DNA of 25,336 nucleotides. It comes from Prevotellaceae bacterium UBA1710 (GTDB lineage Bacteria > Bacteroidota > Bacteroidia > Bacteroidales > Bacteroidaceae). Below the pieces are notes generated by a model. That model worked only from the letters and a program-made list of their open reading frames with translations, did not search any database and was not told where the DNA came from. The stretch spans positions 4,135 through 29,470 of the forward strand of contig DCJC01000033.1 of NCBI GenBank assembly GCA_002317355.1. The letters are read 5' to 3'. Both the position numbers and the translations under genes were made by a program. This document shows positions 1 to 6,867 of the stretch, piece by piece. The first letter of the stretch is position 1. Each line of letters opens with the position of its first letter.

Positions 1-24
1 GTTGGGTGTTAGGTGATGGGTGTT
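1..24 (-). repeat. Type A repeat (CACCTAACACCCAT unit) inside an open reading frame
   Basis: The reverse complement reads AACACCCAT followed by CACCTAACACCCA. This is the same 14-bp unit found in the gaps at 9867-9894 and 17037-17050. Here it lies in frame in the glycosyltransferase/SpoIID gene and at the very edge of the sequence. Confidence 0.75.
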
Positions 25-2554
25 TCGGACGGAAGGTGAGGTGCTGGTACTGATTGCCGTTCCAGAGGATTCCACCTTCAGAGAACTCAACGACCTGAGG
101 ACCTGTGATGTCCTCGCCCTTGGCAGTATATTGCGTGTTGAGCGTGAACTCAATCTTAGTAGCGCTGATGATTCCGACCTTCACCTCTGGTTGAGCGGCA
201 GAAGAAGCAGAGGCACTCTGACTTGCGGAAGATGCGATTTCATCGGCAAGTTTAGAGGCGAACTCAGATGTTATTCCTACTTCCTGAAGGATGCCATAGG
301 CAATCTCCTGAGTCATGCGTGAGAAGTCTTCCTCACGAGGAGTGATGACGAGTCCAGCCATATCAAGAGCACCAGGAGAGACTATGAACTGGCTATCGCC
401 CTCGGCGGTATAGCAGTCGGGACGATGCTTTGTCCTTGGGATGATGACAGAGAGACAATCCTTGCCTTCACGCCATGAGAGGATGTTCATCATCGGCTCT
501 TCACCCTCCTGAACATGAGACAGTTGCGCGAATGCCTTATAGAAACGCTTGAACAGTTTCTTATCGCCATCAACACTCTGGCTACGGATTACGAAGGCTG
601 GGCAGACATAGTCGTTTACGAGACTTATGCCCTCATTCTCGTTGAGTTGGAAGACAGAGGTGAGGTTGCGAGAGAGGTGCTTCCAATGAGTCTGGAGAGG
701 CACTATGCCAGATGTTCCAGCCTGAAGGTGCATGTGGTCGGGAGCGGAAGCACCGCACTTAGGTCCGTTGTAGAACACGAGCAACTCAGGATAGTGGGTG
801 AGAACACGGTGGATCTCTCCATATTTATTGATTATTGCCTGTGGCTCATGCTCGAGGCTTGGCAATGTGAAATGCTGCGGAAGGATAGGGAATGGGTTGA
901 CGAGGAGTTCGAGGACAGGATTGCCCTGAGAGTTCCTGATGGTGTGCACCATCTGCTCCTTAGGACGATTGGCACGGCAGAGGAAGCAAGGGCGCTTCTC
1001 GAGTGAAGCCTTGTCAATCTTTGCACCAGTAGATACCATTCTTGCAGGATTGAACTGCACCTTGATGTCGCCAAGAGACTTCACCTGCACGTTTCGGAGG
1101 TCCTTGTAGCGTTTCTCTGTGTCGCTCCATGTGTTGAGCTGGCGCTCGAAGAAACGGCCGATTGCACTATCCTCATCAGGGTTATTACCTTTGTTGAATG
1201 CCTTACGCGCAAGGAGTTCCATAGTACGGAGACGATCCTTATAAAGGTTGTTTGCGTTGATTCTATCGATAGAGAGAGCCGCATCAGAATTGCCACCCCA
1301 GCGACGGCAGAGGTAGAGTTCGTCATAGATACGGCCTATGCGATAGACGCGTGAGAAGGCAAGGCCGAGAGCATAATCCTCACCATAGCTTGTGTTAGGG
1401 AAACCGATGTGGCGAAGGATTGGAGTAAAGAATGCACGAGGCGCACCTAATCCGTTGATACGCAAAGCGTTGTTTGGTCCGTTTTCATCGGTCCATTCCT
1501 TATGGTCAATGATGCCAGGAGGCAAGGTGTTAAGGTCGAAATCGCACATACGGTAAGCACCGATAACCATAGCAGCATTCTGACTATGGAAGGCATCAAC
1601 CACCTTCTGAAGAGTGTCTGTGCCAGAATATAAGTCGTCAGAATCGAGCTGAACGGCAAAGCGACCACAACGTGAATCGTTGACGGCAAGGTTCCAGCAA
1701 CCGCCTATGCCAAGGTCTGTTCTCTCAGGGATGATATGAACAAGATTTGGATTTGAAGCCGATAGCTCGGAGAGGATTTCGGTAGTGCCATCGGTGGAAT
1801 GGTTATCTACAACGATTACGTTGTATGGGAACTTCGCTTTCTGCGAAAGTGCGCTCTTTACGGCATCAGCAACGGTCTTGGCACGATTGAAGACAGGGAT
1901 GATGACTGAAGCCTCATTATCAAACTCCTGCTCGTCAAAGTCGGGAATGATGCGCTTGGAGGTGTCAATCTTTGCTCCGATGGCCTCAAGATGCTCGGTG
2001 GCAGCCTGTTCCATCTCTATCTGCACCTCACGGTTGCGTGGGTTTACATAGTCGAACTGCTTCTCGCCACTCTTGCGGGTGTCGAGTTCCTCCTCACGAT
2101 ACAAGAACTCGTTGAGATGGAAGATTTCGCCCTTTCTGGAGAGGAAGAGACGAAGGGCATAGAGAGCAGCAAACTTATATTGCGACTTGGAGGTAGCGAT
2201 GAATTCATGGAGTAGGGAGGTGCGGATGAGAAGCAACTGACCGAAATCGAAGTCATCACGTATGGAACCCTCGAAATAATCGATGGCTGGATGCTTTTCT
2301 ACCTTTCCCTCGATTACGGAATAATGATCGGCATAGACCATGGCAGCGCCAGTGTTATCGGCAGCTGAGATGAGTCGGTGAAGGGCATCAGGCTCGATGG
2401 ATACGGGAGTTTCCTTTTGTGAAAGGAGCACATAATCGGCTGTTGCGAGTGAACTTATCTTGGATAGGGTTTCAGAAGATGCCATTCCACCGACTAAAGG
2501 CAAGACGGCTACGGCATCATCGGATGAATAGAATATATCAATTCGGTTTTGCAT
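1..2554 (-). CDS. Glycosyltransferase family 2 / DUF4922 (HIT-like) / SpoIID multidomain protein, 3' end outside window
   Basis: The frame stays open from the ATG at 2554 to the window edge (851 codons, no stop). Residues 1-195 look like a degenerate glycosyltransferase-like domain. Residues 214-450 form a GT2 domain with SVIIPVFNRA (216-225), the metal-binding type motif DSDD (304-307) and GEDY (391-394). Residues about 500-780 match DUF4922, a GalT/Apa-type HIT-like fold, with CFLC (523-526) and GASAPDHMHLQAG (601-613), whose H607/H609 resemble a nucleotidyltransferase or phosphorylase histidine motif. After an Ala/Ser linker (775-788), VKVGI at 791 begins what looks like a SpoIID/LytB domain. 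A cytoplasmic role in making a sugar-containing surface molecule is inferred; substrates are unknown. The last seven visible residues (HPSPNTQ) are encoded by an intergenic-type repeat, so the reading frame beyond the edge needs checking. The gene is divergent from rlmN. I am confident in GT2, fairly confident in DUF4922, and moderately confident in SpoIID. Confidence 0.85.
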   Translation of the reverse strand, partial: MQNRIDIFYSSDDAVAVLPLVGGMASSETLSKISSLATADYVLLSQKETPVSIEPDALHRLISAADNTGAAMVYADHYSVIEGKVEKHPAIDYFEGSIRDDFDFGQLLLIRTSLLHEFIATSKSQYKFAALYALRLFLSRKGEIFHLNEFLYREEELDTRKSGEKQFDYVNPRNREVQIEMEQAATEHLEAIGAKIDTSKRIIPDFDEQEFDNEASVIIPVFNRAKTVADAVKSALSQKAKFPYNVIVVDNHSTDGTTEILSELSASNPNLVHIIPERTDLGIGGCWNLAVNDSRCGRFAVQLDSDDLYSGTDTLQKVVDAFHSQNAAMVIGAYRMCDFDLNTLPPGIIDHKEWTDENGPNNALRINGLGAPRAFFTPILRHIGFPNTSYGEDYALGLAFSRVYRIGRIYDELYLCRRWGGNSDAALSIDRINANNLYKDRLRTMELLARKAFNKGNNPDEDSAIGRFFERQLNTWSDTEKRYKDLRNVQVKSLGDIKVQFNPARMVSTGAKIDKASLEKRPCFLCRANRPKEQMVHTIRNSQGNPVLELLVNPFPILPQHFTLPSLEHEPQAIINKYGEIHRVLTHYPELLVFYNGPKCGASAPDHMHLQAGTSGIVPLQTHWKHLSRNLTSVFQLNENEGISLVNDYVCPAFVIRSQSVDGDKKLFKRFYKAFAQLSHVQEGEEPMMNILSWREGKDCLSVIIPRTKHRPDCYTAEGDSQFIVSPGALDMAGLVITPREEDFSRMTQEIAYGILQEVGITSEFASKLADEIASSASQSASASSAAQPEVKVGIISATKIEFTLNTQYTAKGEDITGPQVVEFSEGGILWNGNQYQHLTFRPKHPSPNTQ

Positions 2555-2591
2555 AATTTATAGCAGTTGATGATTATATCGATATTATTAG

Positions 2592-2742
2592 AGTAACTCT
2601 ACGTAGGAGTACAAATGACCACGTAGTACAAGACGAATGTCTGGATATAACGGCTCGCGTACTGCTTTTGACTACAAATACTATCGTCTTGTACTACTTA
2701 AGCGACGATAGGAGCGTTACTCCTTGTACTCCCTGTACTTCT
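2592..2742 (-). repeat. Type E dispersed palindromic element, copy 1
   Basis: The core 2623-2741 is the reverse complement of 21081-21198, with an identical 40-nt block (2623-2662 against 21159-21198) and a second well conserved block. Inside it a perfect 14-bp inverted repeat, 2623-2636 with 2684-2697, encloses a 47-nt loop that contains TCTGGATATAACGGCTCGCG. Flanking TACTCC/GTACAAGGAG units extend the dyad. No coding capacity is apparent. If the minus promoter at 2764-2771 is used, the element lies in the 5' leader of the glycosyltransferase gene. Confidence 0.8.
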
Positions 2743-2763
2743 TATTTATTTTTAAAATACAGG

Positions 2764-2771
2764 CAAAGTTA
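2764..2771 (-). promoter_or_regulatory. Candidate Bacteroidetes -7 box for the glycosyltransferase gene
   Basis: The minus strand reads TAACTTTG followed by C, matching TAnnTTTG. The expected TTTG -33 element is poor. Transcription would begin near 2757 and give a leader of about 200 nt that includes the type E element. Confidence 0.4.
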
Positions 2772-2852
2772 CGAAATAAATGTTGAAAAGACGAATATTT
2801 CCATAATATAAGATAAAAAAGTGCTTAAAAACCCGAAAAAATGTCGCTAAGG

Positions 2853-2884
2853 TTTGCCAATTTGGCAGATTTTTACTATCTTTG
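2853..2884 (+). promoter_or_regulatory. Promoter of the rlmN operon
   Basis: TTTG at 2853-2856 and TATCTTTG at 2877-2884 are separated by 20 nt, an excellent match to the Bacteroidetes primary sigma-factor consensus. Predicted initiation is near 2891, just 5' of the ATG at 2905. The in-frame TTG at 2854 would lie upstream of this transcription start, so the ATG is preferred. Confidence 0.8.
2855..2867. promoter_or_regulatory. Perfect dyad TGCCAA-T-TTGGCA in the rlmN promoter
   Basis: A 13-bp perfect palindrome overlaps the -33 TTTG and runs into the promoter spacer. The position would suit a repressor operator, but no cognate regulator is identified and chance is possible. Confidence 0.4.
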
Positions 2885-2904
2885 CACAAATTTCGCCCAA
2901 GAAT

Positions 2905-3927
2905 ATGAAGACTCCATTACTCGGAATGACACTCGCAGAACTCAAGGAAGTGGTTCGCTCCCTTGGAATGCCCGCCTTTACTGGTGGACAGATAGCGAAG
3001 TGGATATACGGCTCACGCGTTCGTGACATTGCTGAGATGACCAATATCTCGAAAGCAAACCGCGAGAAACTTGCGGAACAGTATTGCGTGGGTGTGATGG
3101 AGAATATCGATGCCCAGTATTCGGTTGATGGCACTATCAAGTATCTCTTCCCTGTTGCTTCAGGAAAGTTCGTTGAGACGGTGTTCATCCCTGATAAAGA
3201 CAGAGCTACGTTGTGCGTTTCCTGTCAGGTGGGATGCAAGATGAACTGCCTTTTCTGCCAAACGGGAAAACAAGGATTCGAGGGCTCGCTTACGGCTGCA
3301 GATATCCTTAACCAGATATACTCGCTTCCGGAGGCAGACAGACTCACGAATATCGTGTTCATGGGACAGGGTGAACCGATGGATAACCTCGACAATGTGC
3401 TTCGTGCAACGGAGGTTCTGACGGCTGACTGGGGCTATGCATGGAGTCCGAAGCGAATAACGGTGAGTAGCGTGGGCGTAAGGAACAAGCTCAAGAGATT
3501 CCTTGACGAGAGCGACTGCCATGTGGCTATCAGTCTGCATTCACCTATTCCGGAGCAGAGAGCATCGCTGATGCCAGCTCAGAAGGGAATGGCGATAGAG
3601 GAGGTGGTGGAACTGCTCAGACAGTATGACTTCTCGCACCAGAGACGACTCTCGTTTGAGTACATCGTGTTTGACGGTCTCAACGACTCGATGACTCACG
3701 CAAGGGCTATAGTCAACCTGCTGAAGGGCTTGGACTGCCGCATAAACCTCATCAGATTCCACCAGATACCAGATGTGCCTCTGAAGACATCAGATGAGAA
3801 GAAGATGGAGGTGCTTCGTGACTATCTCACCCAGCATGGCATCTTCACCACGATAAGAGCATCACGCGGTCAGGACATCTATGCAGCCTGCGGTTTGCTC
3901 AGTACTAAGAAAAAAGAAAATTCCTAA
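2905..3927 (+). CDS. rlmN: 23S rRNA (adenine2503-C2)-methyltransferase RlmN
   Basis: This is a radical-SAM enzyme that methylates C2 of A2503 in 23S rRNA, and A37 of some tRNAs in characterised homologues. With the ATG at 2905 it has 340 residues, normal for the family. The 4Fe-4S motif C-x3-C-x2-C is at C111/C115/C118 (CKMNCLFC). C104 in TLCVSCQ matches the cysteine of the methyl-transfer mechanism, and C329 in AACG matches the transiently methylated one. FMGQGEPMDN and SLHSP are further family motifs. The ATG is chosen because a near-perfect promoter lies at 2853-2884, downstream of the alternative TTG. It heads the operon, with the next gene 9 nt after its stop. Confidence 0.96.
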   Translation: MKTPLLGMTLAELKEVVRSLGMPAFTGGQIAKWIYGSRVRDIAEMTNISKANREKLAEQYCVGVMENIDAQYSVDGTIKYLFPVASGKFVETVFIPDKDRATLCVSCQVGCKMNCLFCQTGKQGFEGSLTAADILNQIYSLPEADRLTNIVFMGQGEPMDNLDNVLRATEVLTADWGYAWSPKRITVSSVGVRNKLKRFLDESDCHVAISLHSPIPEQRASLMPAQKGMAIEEVVELLRQYDFSHQRRLSFEYIVFDGLNDSMTHARAIVNLLKGLDCRINLIRFHQIPDVPLKTSDEKKMEVLRDYLTQHGIFTTIRASRGQDIYAACGLLSTKKKENS

Positions 3928-3936
3928 TCTAAAATA

Positions 3937-5037
3937 ATGAAGGAACTAAACCAAAAAATTCGCATTGCCATCGTGCTTGACCAGAATGATGCAAACGCTC
4001 ATGATCTCATACTGAAGACATTCTTCGAGTCGGAGATTACTGAGATATTCACCCCAGTGGTGTATGGTTCGCTCCCTATGCTCAAGCAGGAAAGCAGTCG
4101 ATTACAGATAAGATATAACGTTCTAACTGTAGGTAATGCCTCTCAGGCAGATCCTGACGCTCTCAACTTTGTAGATACTACAGGTCGTAATACCGTGGAT
4201 ATCGTGAAGAGGGAGTTTGAGGCAGATCTTCTCGATGCCTTCATCGTTGTGCCAATGTCAAAGGAGGTGGTGAATCAGTTGCGTAATGTCGTGATTCCAA
4301 ATCCTGTATTAGAGCGCAAGGACAACGATACCAAGGCTGTGCCTTTGATGTGCACCAACCAGCTCCATGTGGCTTATGTAACAGAGAACAAGGAGAACAT
4401 TGCGGGAATAACAACTGACAGCATTGAGAACAAGGCTCGTATCCTGCATAGCACATTGCGTCGTGACCTTCGTCAGGATAATCCTCGTGTTGCCGTTCTT
4501 TCTTATCACCCAGAGATTGTAGCTGACGAGAAATCTATCGAGATTCAGGTTATTGCACCTGCAATCAGCAAGCTCGTGAATAGCGGTATTCCTGTATTCG
4601 GTCCTTATTCATACGCGGATTTCTTCGAGTCAGGAAAGCATCTCAACTTTGATGCTGTGCTGACAATGACCCGCGAACAGGCTCAGGCACCATTCCTCTC
4701 ACTTTATGACGGAAATGGTATTGCACTTGCTGCTGGTATTGCTCCATTGGTGGTTTCACCAGTAAAGCTTGATGGTGACAATAATGCCACTGAGGATTCT
4801 TTCCGTGAGTCAATCTATATGGTTATCGATATCTTCCGCAGCCGTTACTTCTTCGACCTTCCATACGTGAATCCTCTTCCAAAGATGTATCATGAGCGTC
4901 GTGAGGATGGCGACAAGGCTCGTTTTGCCGTTAAGAAGCGCTTCGGGGATAACGACCAGAAGGATGGTGACAAGCAGGAGCAGAAGAATGCAGACAACAA
5001 ACCTGCAGAGAACAAATCAGAGAATAAAGAAGCATAA
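3937..5037 (+). CDS. pdxA: PdxA-family protein, probable catalytically dead paralogue
   Basis: The 366-residue protein is recognisably homologous to 4-hydroxythreonine-4-phosphate dehydrogenase (vitamin B6 synthesis). Examples are KIRIAIV...ILKTF...TPVVYGS at the N-terminus, RVAVLS near 185, IPVFGPY near 218, FDAVLTM near 239 and EDSFRESIYMVIDIFRSR near 287. The signature sites are replaced. The N-terminal GDxxGIG-type site is LDQNDAN. The PGHTE substrate motif is IPNPVLE (120-126). The metal-ligand histidine motifs are TENKENI (149-155), MTREQ (244-248) and VSPVKLDGDN (273-282), and LNPHAGE is LSYHPEI. A charged Lys/Glu/Asn/Asp tail (about 337-366) is added. It is probably not an active dehydrogenase; a regulatory or binding role is inferred. 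It sits 6 nt before the sigma-54 activator gene. Confidence 0.85.
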   Translation: MKELNQKIRIAIVLDQNDANAHDLILKTFFESEITEIFTPVVYGSLPMLKQESSRLQIRYNVLTVGNASQADPDALNFVDTTGRNTVDIVKREFEADLLDAFIVVPMSKEVVNQLRNVVIPNPVLERKDNDTKAVPLMCTNQLHVAYVTENKENIAGITTDSIENKARILHSTLRRDLRQDNPRVAVLSYHPEIVADEKSIEIQVIAPAISKLVNSGIPVFGPYSYADFFESGKHLNFDAVLTMTREQAQAPFLSLYDGNGIALAAGIAPLVVSPVKLDGDNNATEDSFRESIYMVIDIFRSRYFFDLPYVNPLPKMYHERREDGDKARFAVKKRFGDNDQKDGDKQEQKNADNKPAENKSENKEA

Positions 5038-5043
5038 AGATAT

Positions 5044-6276
5044 ATGAAGACCGTTGAACTTCAAGACATTAAGCGCCGATATAACATCGTGGGTAACTGC
5101 GATGCTTTGAATCGTGCTCTGGATGTTGCCATTCAGGTGGCATCCACGGATCTCTCTGTCCTCATCGAGGGTGAGAGTGGTGTGGGCAAGGAGATCATCC
5201 CACGCGTCATTCATGATCTTTCTCCTCGTCATCACGAGCGTTATTTCGCAATCAACTGTGGTTCTATTCCAGAAGGCACTATCGACTCAGAGCTCTTCGG
5301 CCATGAGAAAGGTGCGTTTACGGGAGCAGTAGGGGAGAGCGAAGGTTATTTCGGAGTAGCCAACAAGGGTACCATATTCCTTGATGAGGTTGGCGAGCTG
5401 CCAATGGCTACTCAGGCAAGACTGCTCCGTGTGCTCGAGACTGGTGAGTATATCCGTGTTGGCGGTCAGTCTATCAGGAAGACGGATGTCCGTATCGTTG
5501 CTGCTACTAATGTAAATGTACGCAAGGCAATAAGCGAGGGTCGTTTCCGTGAGGATTTGTACTATCGTCTTAACACTATACCTATTCAGATGCCACCTCT
5601 CCGTGATCGTGGTAATGACATCGTTCTCCTGTTCCGTCTTTTTGCCATGCAGATGGCAGAGAAGTACCGTTTGCCTCGCATCGAACTCACAGATGGCGCA
5701 AAGCTTATGCTTATGAAGTATAAGTGGCCAGGAAACATCCGTCAGCTGAAGCATATTACAGAGCAGATGTCTGTGTTGTGCCGTGAAAGAACAGTTGATG
5801 AGGATGCTCTGAAGAAGTTCATCCCTGTTGACCCAGAGAGCACGATGCTCGCACCACTTTCATCAGGTGACAGCCATTCCTACGAGAGTGAACGTGAACT
5901 GCTCTATAAGATATTGTACGACCTCAAGGGCAATGTGAGTGATTTGCGCAGGGAACTGAATGGTCTTCGCGACAAGCTCGACAATGCTTCTGCTATGCCA
6001 CAGCAGATGCAGGGATATTCAGAGTTGCCTCAGGGCTATGTGCCTAATATGCAGCAGAGCCAGCAGTTCGCTCCAAGCACACCACAGATGGAATATGCTG
6101 AGGTGGAGGAGGTGAAGGAGCCGGAAGTGCTGAATATAACAGACGTTCGCCGTGCACTTCTTCAGAAGGCTCTCGACCGCAATGGTGGCAACAGAAAGAA
6201 GGCTGCGGCAGAACTTGGCATATCAGATCGCACGCTATACAGACAAATTAAACAATACGGACTCAATGAAAATTAA
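5044..6276 (+). CDS. Sigma-54-dependent transcriptional activator (AAA+ and Fis-type HTH, no sensor domain)
   Basis: A 410-residue bacterial enhancer-binding protein that uses ATP hydrolysis to open RNA polymerase-sigma54 promoters. The AAA+ domain starts near residue 14. It has Walker A GESGVGKE (43-50), the sigma-54 contact loop GAFTGA (90-95), Walker B TIFLDE (110-115), RFREDLYYRLN (167-177) and WPGNIRQLK (228-236). A possible coiled coil (about 283-315) and a Gln/Met/Pro-rich linker (about 318-350) lead to a Fis-type helix-turn-helix, with AAAELGISDRTLYRQI at 387-402. There is no receiver, GAF or PAS domain, so its signal must arrive some other way; the adjacent PdxA-like protein is a speculative partner. 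The stop overlaps the lptE start by 11 nt. I did not find a convincing sigma-54 promoter in the window. Confidence 0.94.
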   Translation: MKTVELQDIKRRYNIVGNCDALNRALDVAIQVASTDLSVLIEGESGVGKEIIPRVIHDLSPRHHERYFAINCGSIPEGTIDSELFGHEKGAFTGAVGESEGYFGVANKGTIFLDEVGELPMATQARLLRVLETGEYIRVGGQSIRKTDVRIVAATNVNVRKAISEGRFREDLYYRLNTIPIQMPPLRDRGNDIVLLFRLFAMQMAEKYRLPRIELTDGAKLMLMKYKWPGNIRQLKHITEQMSVLCRERTVDEDALKKFIPVDPESTMLAPLSSGDSHSYESERELLYKILYDLKGNVSDLRRELNGLRDKLDNASAMPQQMQGYSELPQGYVPNMQQSQQFAPSTPQMEYAEVEEVKEPEVLNITDVRRALLQKALDRNGGNRKKAAAELGISDRTLYRQIKQYGLNEN

Positions 6277-6796
6277 AGCACCTTATTATATAATATGCTT
6301 TGCGGTTTGCGCTATCATCACGCTTACCGCCATAGTTTCTTGCAGCGTCTCGTATAAGTTTAATGCCTCAAGCATTGATTATTCAAAGACAAAGACCATA
6401 CAGATTGCGGATTTCCCTATTCGCTCATCATACGTATGGGGCCCAATGGGACCTATGTTTAACAATGCGCTGAAGGATATTTATGCTAATAACACCCGAC
6501 TCGTTCAGGTGCGCAATAATGGCGACTTGAAAGTTGAGGGTGAGATTACGCAGTACAGACAGAGTAATAAGTCGGTTGCTGCCGATGGCTACTCTGCTCA
6601 GACAGAGCTCTCAATGACCGTTAATGTGCGTTTCACCAACAACGCAAAGCACAATGAGGACTTTGAGAAGCAATTTACTGCAACTTCCACATTCGACAAC
6701 AAGCAGTCACTCAGCTCTGTGCAGGAAGAACTCGTAAATCAGATGTGTAAGGATATCTGTGATCAGATATTTAATGCAACGGTGGCTAATTGGTGA
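6266..6796 (+). CDS. lptE: LptE-family outer-membrane LPS assembly lipoprotein
   Basis: A 176-residue lipoprotein of the Bacteroidetes LptE family, which partners LptD in placing lipopolysaccharide in the outer membrane. A hydrophobic signal peptide (about 6-25) ends in a lipobox, IVSC, with C26 as the lipidated cysteine. The mature part has family features: YSKTKTIQIADFPIRS, FNNALKDIY, LKVEGEITQY and a C-terminal helix ending NQMCKDICDQIFN. The ATG at 6266 is chosen because it gives a clean signal peptide directly; the upstream in-frame extension lies inside the activator gene. It overlaps that gene by 11 nt, so translational coupling is likely. A GGATTAR heptamer repeat starts 3 nt after its stop. 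Confidence 0.88.
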   Translation: MKIKAPYYIICFAVCAIITLTAIVSCSVSYKFNASSIDYSKTKTIQIADFPIRSSYVWGPMGPMFNNALKDIYANNTRLVQVRNNGDLKVEGEITQYRQSNKSVAADGYSAQTELSMTVNVRFTNNAKHNEDFEKQFTATSTFDNKQSLSSVQEELVNQMCKDICDQIFNATVANW

Positions 6797-6867
6797 TTTG
6801 GATTAAAGATTAGGGATTAAGGATTAGAGATTAAAGAGTAAAGTAGAAAGAGTAAAGAGTAAAGAAA
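6797..6867 (+). repeat. Type B heptamer repeat (GGATTAR) after lptE
   Basis: Runs of GGATTAA/AGATTAG/GGATTAG, then AGAGTAAAG units, fill the whole gap from the TGA stop of lptE to the TTG start of the next gene. It is one of five such tracts in the window, all directly after a stop codon in the sense orientation. Confidence 0.75.

Noticed and set aside
515..1006. 163-codon open frame on the plus strand
   Set aside because: It is antisense to the glycosyltransferase/DUF4922 frame, whose motifs are clear.
2854..2904. N-terminal extension of RlmN from a TTG
   Set aside because: It starts inside the promoter, upstream of the predicted transcription start.
6152..6265. Extension of LptE upstream of 6266
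   Set aside because: It would lie in another frame of the sigma-54 activator's HTH and would bury the lipoprotein signal peptide.
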